A stretch of 64,000 nucleotides of DNA, from assembly GCF_000876015.1 (NCBI RefSeq), contig NZ_BBQM01000015.1, positions 1 to 64,000 of the forward strand, given 5' to 3'. The stretch is from Cupriavidus basilensis. GTDB lineage: Bacteria; Pseudomonadota; Gammaproteobacteria; Burkholderiales; Burkholderiaceae. A model generated the notes under the pieces. It worked only from the letters and a program-made list of their open reading frames with translations. It did no database searches and was not told the origin of the DNA. The stretch's first letter is position 1. Every line of letters starts with the position of its first letter. Positions 36,819 to 43,853 of the stretch are shown piece after piece. A program made the position numbers and the translations under genes.

Positions 36819-38132
36819 TCAGCGCAGGGTGACTTCCGCGCACAGCCCGCCGCCGTCGCGGTTGCGCAGCGCGAGCGTGCCGCCGATGGCCAGCGCGAGC
36901 TGCTGCGCGATGGCCAGCCCCAGCCCGGTGCCGCCGGTCTCGCGGCTGCGCGACTGCTCGAGTCGGAAGAACGGCTGCATCACCGCTTCCAGCTGGTCCT
37001 CCGGGATGCCCGGGCCGCGGTCCAGCACCGCGATGACCACCGCGCCGCCGGCGTCCCTGCGCACCGACAGCTCGGCGGCGCCGCCGAACTTCAGCGCGTT
37101 GTCGATCAGGTTGGTCAGGATGCGGCGCAGCGCGTGGGGGCGCGTGACGATGGCGCCGTCGATGCGGCCGGCCGTCGTCACGGCCTTGCCGGTGTCCTGG
37201 TAGTCGTAGGCGAGGCTCTCGATGAACGAGGCGATGTCGATGCGCGCGGCGGCCTCCGCGTCGCCGTGGGTGCTGCGCGCATAGGCCAGGCCTTCCCGCA
37301 CCAGACGCTGGATCTCGGCGAGGTCCTGCACGAGCTTGTCCTTGCCGGCGGAATCCTCGGCCATCTCGGCGCGCAGCGTCATGCGCGTGATCGGCGTCTG
37401 CAGGTCGTGGGAAATCGCCGCGAGGATCCGCACCCGCTCCTCCACGTAGTGCGCGATGCGGTCGCGCATGGCGTTGAACGCCATCGCCGCGTGGGCCACC
37501 TCGGCCGGCCCCGCCTCGCTCAGGCGCGGCGCCGGCTTGTCCGGGTCCAGCGCGTCGGCGGCGCGCGCCAGGTCGGCCAGCGGGCGGATGGCCAGCCGCA
37601 CGGCGAACCAGCAGCACAGCAGCAGCAGGACGAGCTGGATCGCCAGCACGTAGGGCAGCCACTGCGCCAGTGGCAGCGGCGCGGGATGCACGTCGATGGT
37701 CAGCGGGCTGCCGTCGCTCAGCGTCAGGTGGGCCTGCAGGCGCTTGCCGTCGCCGGGGATGGATTCGATCTTGACGGGATGGCGCCGGCCGCCCGCTTCC
37801 TGGATGCGCGCGGCGATGTCGGCGCCGCGCGCGCTGAGGTCGGGCACGCCGGGCAGGCCGGGGCCGAGCACGAAGCGGTAGGTGCCGCGGTCCAGGCGCG
37901 GCACCCATTGCGCGCGCTCGTCGGCGGGAAGGCGGTCGAGGATGGCGATGGAGGTCGCCACGTCGCTTTCCAGCGTGCCCAGCATGACCGCCCGGGCGGT
38001 GAGGTAGCGCTCGGCGAAGACCACGCCGAAGGCCAGCCCGTACGCGATGGTCAGCCCGGCGAGCAGGATCAGGAACAGCCGCGAGCCGAGCGTGCGCGGC
38101 AGCGGCAGCAGGCGCGCGGCGGCGGCGCTCAT
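36819..38132 (-). CDS. Two-component sensor histidine kinase
   Basis: 437 residues. Helices at about 19-39 and 158-178 flank a periplasmic sensor region of about 118 residues with no recognised domain. A HAMP region (about 179-230) follows. The phosphoacceptor is H242 in AAISHDLQTPITR. The ATPase shows the N box NLIDNALKFG (about 341-350), G1 DRGPGIPE and G2 GGTGLGLAIAQQLA. This is the EnvZ/RstB-like class. Its start overlaps the response regulator stop by 4 bases. It is convergent with the alpha/beta hydrolase gene and probably works with the regulator on hydrolase and ohr (inference from shared motifs). Confidence 0.9.
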   Translation of the reverse strand: MSAAAARLLPLPRTLGSRLFLILLAGLTIAYGLAFGVVFAERYLTARAVMLGTLESDVATSIAILDRLPADERAQWVPRLDRGTYRFVLGPGLPGVPDLSARGADIAARIQEAGGRRHPVKIESIPGDGKRLQAHLTLSDGSPLTIDVHPAPLPLAQWLPYVLAIQLVLLLLCCWFAVRLAIRPLADLARAADALDPDKPAPRLSEAGPAEVAHAAMAFNAMRDRIAHYVEERVRILAAISHDLQTPITRMTLRAEMAEDSAGKDKLVQDLAEIQRLVREGLAYARSTHGDAEAAARIDIASFIESLAYDYQDTGKAVTTAGRIDGAIVTRPHALRRILTNLIDNALKFGGAAELSVRRDAGGAVVIAVLDRGPGIPEDQLEAVMQPFFRLEQSRSRETGGTGLGLAIAQQLALAIGGTLALRNRDGGGLCAEVTLR

Positions 38133-38872
38133 TGGCGGGGCTCGGCGATCTCGACCGGCATGGCGAACACGTAGCCTTCGCTGCGCACGGTCTTGATGTA
38201 GGCCGGCTCGCGCGCGTCGTCGGCCAGGCGCTGGCGCAGCCGGCTGACCAGCAGGTCGATGGAGCGCTCGAACAGCTCGGCCTCGCGCCCCTGCGTGAGA
38301 TTGAGCAACTGGTCGCGGTTGAGCACGCGCTGCGGGTGGTCGACGAACACGCGCAGCAGGCGGTACTCGGCGCCGCTGAGCGCGACCGCGGTGCCGTCGC
38401 GGTCGATCAGGTGGCGGCCGGTGGTGTCGAGCTGCCACGCGCCGAAGCGCAGCAGCCGGCCGGCTTCCGTCACCTGCAGGTTGGGCGGCAGCATGCGCGT
38501 GCGGCGCAGCACCGCCTTGATGCGCGCGAGCAGCTCGCGCGCGGCGAATGGCTTGGCCAGGTAGTCGTCGGCGCCCATCTCCAGGCCGACGATGCGGTCG
38601 GTCTCGTCGCTGCGCGCGGTCAGCATCAGCACCGGCGTGGCCTTGTGGCGGCCGGCGCGCAGCTCGCGGCACAGGACCAGGCCGTCGTCGCCGGGCAGCA
38701 TCAGGTCCAGCACGATCAGGTCGACGGCACTGGCGTCGAGGAAGGCGCGCATATGCCGCCCGTCCGGCGCGACGGTCACGCGCAGGCCGTTCCTGGTCAG
38801 GTAGGCCGAGACCAGTTCGCGGATTTCCCGGTCGTCGTCGACGATCAGGATGTGATCGATATGAGGTTCCAT
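38129..38872 (-). CDS. OmpR-family response regulator
   Basis: 247 residues. The receiver domain has the acidic pocket VDDDRE, phosphoacceptor D56 in LIVLDLMLP, the T of LMLTARSDE and K107 in YLAKPFAAR. The C-terminal winged helix is PhoB/OmpR-type, with LSGAEYRLLRVFVDHPQRVL then NRDQLLNLTQGREAELFERS and VRSEGYVFAMPVEI. The ATG at 38872 is chosen because the receiver starts at once (HILIVDDD). It diverges from ohr. The TGTATC/GATACA array between them would suit autoregulation. Confidence 0.92.
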   Translation of the reverse strand: MEPHIDHILIVDDDREIRELVSAYLTRNGLRVTVAPDGRHMRAFLDASAVDLIVLDLMLPGDDGLVLCRELRAGRHKATPVLMLTARSDETDRIVGLEMGADDYLAKPFAARELLARIKAVLRRTRMLPPNLQVTEAGRLLRFGAWQLDTTGRHLIDRDGTAVALSGAEYRLLRVFVDHPQRVLNRDQLLNLTQGREAELFERSIDLLVSRLRQRLADDAREPAYIKTVRSEGYVFAMPVEIAEPRQ

Positions 38873-38968
38873 CGGGAGCACCTTCGGCGTGGATCGGAAG
38901 ACGGCGTGGCAACGGCACCGAAAATACCGGAAGACGGCCGCGCCGGGGGCCATGCCGGCCGCCCTCTT

Positions 38969-39045
38969 TGTATCGCAGTGTATCCGCGCGCGCGCCGCTG
39001 ACACTGCCTTACGCTTGCGGCCGATGCCGATACACAGCGGACATG
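38969..39045. promoter_or_regulatory. TGTATC/GATACA motif array between the response regulator and ohr
   Basis: Direct repeats TGTATC at 38969-38974 and 38979-38984, then GATACA at 39029-39034 and a degenerate fourth element (GACATG, 39040-39045). Element distances (10, 60 and 71 bases) equal those of the array upstream of the alpha/beta hydrolase at 35657-35733, while the intervening sequence differs. This is the candidate binding site of the adjacent OmpR-type regulator. Confidence 0.65.
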
Positions 39046-39151
39046 CCGGCCGTGTCTCATGCGGTCATGGCCGGCCGCGCCCGCGCCGCCGGCGAGTTGA
39101 CCCCGGGCGGCACGGCCGTGCCCGCCCCGATTTCACCACCAGGAGTTCATC

Positions 39152-39568
39152 ATGACCCAGACGCAGAAAGTGCTCTACACCGGCAAGACCCACACCACCG
39201 GCGGCCGCGACGGCAAGTCGCGCAGCAGCGACGGCCGCCTCGACATCCAGTTGTCGTCCCCCGGCACCGCGGGCGGCGGCACCAACCCGGAACAGCTGTT
39301 CGCGGCGGGCTGGTCGGCCTGCTTCATCGGCGCGCTGGGACTGGCCGCGGGCAAGATGAAGGTCGCGCTGCCGGCGGACCTCGCGGTGGATGCCGAGGTC
39401 GATCTCGTCAAGTCGGGCGAGGCCTATTTCCTGCAGGCGCGCCTGAACGTCAGCCTGCCGGGGCTGGAGCGCGAGGTCGCGCAGGCGCTGGCCGACACCG
39501 CGCACCAGACCTGCCCGTATTCCAGGCTCACGCGCGGCAATATCGACGTCGTCATCAACGTGGTCTGA
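39152..39568 (+). CDS. ohr: Organic hydroperoxide resistance protein Ohr (OsmC family)
   Basis: 138 residues, exact Ohr length. Ohr reduces organic and fatty-acid hydroperoxides through a thiol pair: peroxidatic C57 in GWSACFIGAL and resolving C121 in HQTCPYSR. The catalytic Arg (R19 in TGGRDG) and Glu (E47 in NPEQLFAAGW) are in place, which separates Ohr from OsmC. CAGGAG precedes the ATG. No ohrR gene is adjacent, which is unusual. The divergent two-component system and the shared motif array suggest different control. Confidence 0.92.
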   Translation: MTQTQKVLYTGKTHTTGGRDGKSRSSDGRLDIQLSSPGTAGGGTNPEQLFAAGWSACFIGALGLAAGKMKVALPADLAVDAEVDLVKSGEAYFLQARLNVSLPGLEREVAQALADTAHQTCPYSRLTRGNIDVVINVV

Positions 39569-39590
39569 GTGGCCCCGGCGCTGCGCGCTT

Positions 39591-41294
39591 CTACCCGGCG
39601 GCCGGCCGCATGCCTGCCGTGGCTTGGCCATCGGCGCCGCGCAGCCGCCGGAGGCGGGCCTGCAGGTCGGCCAGCGGCTCGGTCACGGTGCGCACCGCGC
39701 CGGCATAGACGAGGCCGAGGTTGCCGTCCAGGGTCAGCAGGTCGCCTTCATGCAGGGTGGTCTCGCCGACGCGCAGCGTGCGCGCGGTCTCGTCGAGCTG
39801 CAGCGCGGCGCAGCCGACCAGGCACACCTTGCCGAGCTGGCGCGCGACCACGGCGGCGTGCGAGGTCCGCGCGCCGTGCTGGGTCAGCAGGCCCGCCGCC
39901 AGTTCGAGCGCGGCGATGTCGCTGGTCTCGGCGTCGCGCCGCACCAGCACCACCGGCGTGCCGGCCGCCTGGCGCGCGCGCGCCGCCGCTTCGTCGAAGG
40001 CGATCGCGCCGACGGCGATGCCGTTGGCCGCGCTGGCCGCCTGCGCCAGCGGCGTCGGCGGCGTGCCGTCCGGCGACACGGTGTGCGTGGCCACCAGTTC
40101 CTCCGGCTTCAGCGCGGCGGTGCGTTCGCGCGCCACCGCGGCCGGGATGATGCCGGCGTCGCACAGGTCGAGCGCGATGCGCGCCAGGGCCTGCGCGGAG
40201 CATTTGCCGTTGCGGGTCTGCAGCAGGTACAGGCGCCCGTCCTGCACCGTGAACTCGAAGTCCTGCATGTCGCCGAACGCGCGCTCAAGCGTGGCGGCAA
40301 CGTCGGCCAGGTCCTGCCACACCGCCGGCATCACGGCGGCCAGCTCGTCGTGGCCGTAGGCGTTGCGCCGCCCCGAGACCACGTCCTCGCCCTGGGCGTT
40401 GAACAGGAAGTCGATCCACAGCGCCGGCTCGCCGCTGACCGGGTCGCGCGTGAAGCCGACGCCCGAGCCCGAGCGCCCGCCGGCATTGCCGTACACCATC
40501 GTCTGCACCGTCACCGCGGTGCCGATGGTGTCGGGGATGTCGCGCTGGCGGCGGTATTCGCATGCCTTGGGCGAGCGCCAGCTGGCGAACACCGCGCCGA
40601 TCGCGCCGGTCAGCTGGGCCTGCGGGTCTTGCGGAAACGGCGTGCCCGCGGCGCGCGCGTAGGCTTCCAGGTAGCGGTGCGTGAGCATGCGCAGTTCGGC
40701 GAAGTCGAGGTCGCGCTCGTCGCGCGTGCCGGCCAGCGCCGCGCTCTCGGCATCGAACACCGCCGCCGGCACGCCGGCCACCACTTCGCCGTAGCTCGCC
40801 ACGAGCCGGCGGTAGGTGTCCCACGCCAGGCGCGGGTTGCCGGTCTGGCGCACGAAGCCGGGCAGCGTGGCGTCGCACAGGCCGATGTTGAGCAGCGTCT
40901 CCATCATGCCCGGCATCGACACCGGCGCGCCCGAGCGCACCGACAGCAGCAGGGGCAGCCTGGCGTCGCCGAAGCGCAGGCCGGTGGCGTGTTCCAGGGC
41001 CTGCAGCCCGGGCCGCCAGAGCGCGGGCGCGGTGGCCGCCGGGCTGGTGGCGGCGCTTGCGCAATAGACCGTGCCGAGCGCGAACGCGGGCGGCACCGGC
41101 AGTCCCAGCGCGGCCATGCGCAGCAGGTTGAAGGCCTTGAAGCCCATCGTCCGCGCGGAGGGTTCGTGCGCCGGATGCGCAAGGCGGGCGGTGCCGACCG
41201 GCGCGGCGCAGCCGATCAGGTAGAGGGCGTCGGGCCAGTCCGGAGCCGCGGCGGGGTCGGGTGCGTTCATGTTTGCGTTCATGTCCGGGCTCAT
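39591..41294 (-). CDS. Pyruvate-phosphate-dikinase-like protein lacking the PEP-binding barrel
   Basis: 567 residues. It matches the N-terminal ATP-grasp domain of PPDK (GFKAFNLLRMAALGLPVPPA, LLSVRSGAPVSMPGMMETLL then NIGLCDATLPGF, and GVGFTRDPVSGEPALWIDFL) and the swivelling phosphohistidine domain (LLTQHGARTSHAAVVARQLG with H479 as phosphoacceptor). It stops about 88 residues later, whereas PPDK has a further TIM barrel of about 350 residues. Only 22 bases separate its stop from ohr, so no barrel remnant is hidden downstream. It could make a phosphohistidine from ATP, but the acceptor is unknown. The start ATG (41294) overlaps the stop of the upstream gene. Confidence 0.82.
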   Translation of the reverse strand: MSPDMNANMNAPDPAAAPDWPDALYLIGCAAPVGTARLAHPAHEPSARTMGFKAFNLLRMAALGLPVPPAFALGTVYCASAATSPAATAPALWRPGLQALEHATGLRFGDARLPLLLSVRSGAPVSMPGMMETLLNIGLCDATLPGFVRQTGNPRLAWDTYRRLVASYGEVVAGVPAAVFDAESAALAGTRDERDLDFAELRMLTHRYLEAYARAAGTPFPQDPQAQLTGAIGAVFASWRSPKACEYRRQRDIPDTIGTAVTVQTMVYGNAGGRSGSGVGFTRDPVSGEPALWIDFLFNAQGEDVVSGRRNAYGHDELAAVMPAVWQDLADVAATLERAFGDMQDFEFTVQDGRLYLLQTRNGKCSAQALARIALDLCDAGIIPAAVARERTAALKPEELVATHTVSPDGTPPTPLAQAASAANGIAVGAIAFDEAAARARQAAGTPVVLVRRDAETSDIAALELAAGLLTQHGARTSHAAVVARQLGKVCLVGCAALQLDETARTLRVGETTLHEGDLLTLDGNLGLVYAGAVRTVTEPLADLQARLRRLRGADGQATAGMRPAAG

Positions 41295-43327
41295 CCCTGG
41301 GCTCCGGCCTGGCCGAAGGCCACGTCGCGCAGCGCATAGCCGGCCACCAGCAGGCGGTCGGACGCCAGTTCCAGCGCGATGGCCAGGTCGTTGGCCAGCA
41401 TCAGCGCGCCGGCGTCGCGGATCGCGGCCAGGATCGCGCGGCGGGCGGCACGCAGCAGCTCGTCGCACTCGCGTTCGGCGCGCAGCACGTTCCATGACGC
41501 GGCGAGGAAGGCGTCGTCGTCGGCGGCATCGCTGCCGGCGCCCAGTTGCCGCGCGATGGCCAGCGCCTTGACGTGTTCCTGCGTCGCCGAGAGCACGGTC
41601 TGCGCCAGCTTGCCGAGCAGGTGGCGGATGTCGGCGTTCCAGCCCTGGTGGTGGTCCTCGGCGATCAGGCTCATCAGGAACGCGGCTTCCTCGAGCGCAT
41701 CGGCGATGTCGTCGGACAGTTCCAGCAGGCGCGCCGCGGGCTGCCAGCGGCGCTGGCGCCGGGCGTGGTCCCGCGCGCGCATCACGAGGTGGTCGGCCTG
41801 GCGCTCCCACACTTTGGCGCGCGCCGCCAGGCTATGGGCGGCTTTACCGGCCTCGCCGGCGGCCTCGCGCTCCGCCTTGCCGGACGGCGCGACCACGTCG
41901 TGCGCCAGCCCGTCGCTGACGGCCTGCGCCAGCGCCTGGCAATAGGCCGCGTGTTCTTCGATGAGGTCGAACTCGCTGCCGTGCTGGCGCATGCGCCGGG
42001 CCAGCAGCATGCGGGTTTCGTCGGCGACCAGCGCCAGCGGCTGGCCGGCCAGCAGCGCCCGGCTGGCCTGGCACAGCACCTCGACCAGGAAGGCGCGGGC
42101 GTCGGGCGGGCCGAGCACGGCGTCGAGGCGGTCGCCGATGCGGAACGCATCTTCGCCCGCGGCCTGCATGGCGGCGAACACGATCTGTTCGCCGCCGGCC
42201 TTGAGCCACGCCATGTGGCCGGCGTCGCAGCGCGCCACCTCGCGCAGGATGTCGATCGCTTCGGCCTTGCCGACGAAGGGCAGCAGGCGCTTGCGCGCGC
42301 GGTTCCAGTCGATCAGGAACACGATGCGCGAGCCGATGCCTTCGAGCGCATCGTCGAGCGCCGCCGTGCCCGCGCATTCGAAGCGCGCGGTGCCGAAGGT
42401 GTAGGCCCGCCCTTCGTTGAGCGCGGCATCGACCTTCGACTGCGTCTCGGTCCACTGCGCGCCGAACGGGGCCAGCAGCGCCTGGAAGAAGGCGAAGCGG
42501 GCGCGGTGCAGGTCCGAGTAGTGCAGCGTGATCGTGGTGCCCTCGACCTGCAGCACCAGCACGTGGGCGTCGTTGGTGCCGATGTCGTTCTGCAGCAGCA
42601 GCCGCGCGCCGTCGCGCGTGGCGGCCGTGTCGAGCCCGGGATGGTCGAACTTCAGCGGCGCGGTGCGGTTCAGGCCGCGCATGAACGCCGCCACCCGCGC
42701 GCGGTCCGCCGGCAGCAGTTGCCACACGTGGGCGCCGTCGACCTGTTCGCCGGACAAGGTGCCGGCGAGGTGGTTGAGCTGCTTGTGCAGATCCATCACC
42801 AGCAGGTGCAGGCTGTCGTCGTCCTCGCCGGGCGCGCCGTCATGCCTGTGCTTGTCCGCGCGCTTGCCGCTGGTCAGCGCGCGCAGTTGGCCGTTGCGCA
42901 GCGTCTCGCCGCCCGGCTGCTCCGCCGCGGGCGCGCCGAGCGTGCCGAGCCAGCCGCTCCAGTGCCTGACCCGTTCGCGCAGGTCGTCGCCGGTGTCGGG
43001 CACTTCGAGCAGCGGCCGCGCCATCACGCCGAGGTCCTCCGCCAGGTGCCGCGCCAGGCGTTGCAGCCCGGGCATCAGGAGCGCGCCTTCGACCCGCGAC
43101 GCGGCCGCCGGCAGCTCGCGCAGCCAGCGGCCCTCGATGCCGGCCGCCGCCGCTTCCCGGCCGAAGTCCGGCGGCTCGGTGGTGGGCTGCTCCGCGTGGG
43201 CGGCGGCGGCCTGCAGGACCGTCAGGTACAGTTTGAGGCGGTCATTCGCGGCAAGCGCGGCGTGGATCCACGCGGGGAGCAGCAGCGTGCTCTTTCCCAT
43301 CGCGGCGACGGCATCGGATTTTTGCAT
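41291..43327 (-). CDS. Uncharacterised large protein with a PhoU/DUF47-like C-terminal region
   Basis: 678 residues from the ATG at 43327, which has AGAGG 8 bases upstream. A TTG at 43393 would add 22 residues. No signal peptide or membrane helix is visible. Residues about 1-420 match no family I recognise. From about 450 the protein is helical, and KVWERQADHLVMRARDHARR, LLELSDDIADALEEAAFLMS and ERECDELLRAARRAIL resemble the paired acidic helices of PhoU/DUF47 (Pit accessory) proteins. Its stop overlaps the start of the truncated PPDK, so the two are made together and probably act together. The role is unknown; phosphate-linked regulation is a guess. Confidence 0.7.
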   Translation of the reverse strand: MQKSDAVAAMGKSTLLLPAWIHAALAANDRLKLYLTVLQAAAAHAEQPTTEPPDFGREAAAAGIEGRWLRELPAAASRVEGALLMPGLQRLARHLAEDLGVMARPLLEVPDTGDDLRERVRHWSGWLGTLGAPAAEQPGGETLRNGQLRALTSGKRADKHRHDGAPGEDDDSLHLLVMDLHKQLNHLAGTLSGEQVDGAHVWQLLPADRARVAAFMRGLNRTAPLKFDHPGLDTAATRDGARLLLQNDIGTNDAHVLVLQVEGTTITLHYSDLHRARFAFFQALLAPFGAQWTETQSKVDAALNEGRAYTFGTARFECAGTAALDDALEGIGSRIVFLIDWNRARKRLLPFVGKAEAIDILREVARCDAGHMAWLKAGGEQIVFAAMQAAGEDAFRIGDRLDAVLGPPDARAFLVEVLCQASRALLAGQPLALVADETRMLLARRMRQHGSEFDLIEEHAAYCQALAQAVSDGLAHDVVAPSGKAEREAAGEAGKAAHSLAARAKVWERQADHLVMRARDHARRQRRWQPAARLLELSDDIADALEEAAFLMSLIAEDHHQGWNADIRHLLGKLAQTVLSATQEHVKALAIARQLGAGSDAADDDAFLAASWNVLRAERECDELLRAARRAILAAIRDAGALMLANDLAIALELASDRLLVAGYALRDVAFGQAGAQG

Positions 43328-43416
43328 GCGGGCCTCTGGCTCGATTGTCGATGCGGCAGAGTCTGGGCAGCGGAAATGACCGTTTTGCGACAAACGGAAA
43401 GGGCCGGCACCAATGC

Positions 43417-43430
43417 TTGAGACAAGTCAA
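43417..43430. promoter_or_regulatory. FNR/Anr-like box between the PPDK-pair operon and the DUF3562 gene
   Basis: TTGAGACAAGTCAA keeps the outer TTGA and TCAA half-sites with the six-base core of the FNR/Anr consensus (TTGAT-N4-ATCAA). The fifth and tenth bases deviate. It lies 90 bases upstream of the 43327 start and 123 bases upstream of the 43553 gene, so it could serve either. Confidence 0.45.
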
Positions 43431-43552
43431 AGGCCGGCGCGAATCTTTCCGCCGGCGCTGGCGCGCCGGTCATATGCTGTACATGGATACGGGTCCGCGC
43501 ATGGCGCCGGTTCCCGTCACTTGCTTCATTCCCGCTGGACCGCCGGAGAGCG

Positions 43553-43828
43553 ATGATGTCCGTTCACAAACTCAGACAACCCGACCAGAAGGGCCTCGTC
43601 GCCTTGCTGGCAGCGAAAGCCCACATGCCGGTGGATGACGTCGAGCAGCTCTACGAACATGAGCGCGCCGAGCTGGCGGTGGACGCGCACATCACGTCGT
43701 TCCTGCACATCTTCGCCATCCGCAACGTGGAGAAGATCCTGCGCCGGCGGGTGGGCGAAAAGACCGCCTTGCGCGAGGGCGGCCGCGCGCCGCAGCCGGC
43801 CGGGCGGGACCGCCGCGCCGGCGCCTGA
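43553..43828 (+). CDS. DUF3562 family small protein
   Basis: 91 residues. It has the DUF3562 pattern: a short helical protein with LVALLAAKAHMPVDDVEQLY then EHERAELAVDAHITSFLHIF and AIRNVEKILR. The C-terminus is basic and Gly/Arg/Pro-rich. Members are common in Burkholderiaceae and have no known function. GGAGAG (43543-43548) precedes the tandem ATGs at 43553 and 43556. It diverges from the DUF47-like/PPDK pair and converges on the di-haem oxidoreductase gene. Confidence 0.75.
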   Translation: MMSVHKLRQPDQKGLVALLAAKAHMPVDDVEQLYEHERAELAVDAHITSFLHIFAIRNVEKILRRRVGEKTALREGGRAPQPAGRDRRAGA

Positions 43829-43853
43829 GCGCGGCGCGCGGCCGCGCAGGCCG

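Noticed and set aside
39569..39590. Possible frameshifted remnant of the missing PPDK barrel
   Set aside because: Only 22 bases separate the stop from ohr, so there is no room for a degraded barrel; the truncation is a gene property, not a local frameshift.
41294..41810. Upstream open extension of the PPDK-like gene
   Set aside because: It overlaps the upstream gene and has Arg/Ala-biased composition; the ATGA overlap at 41291-41294 gives the natural start.
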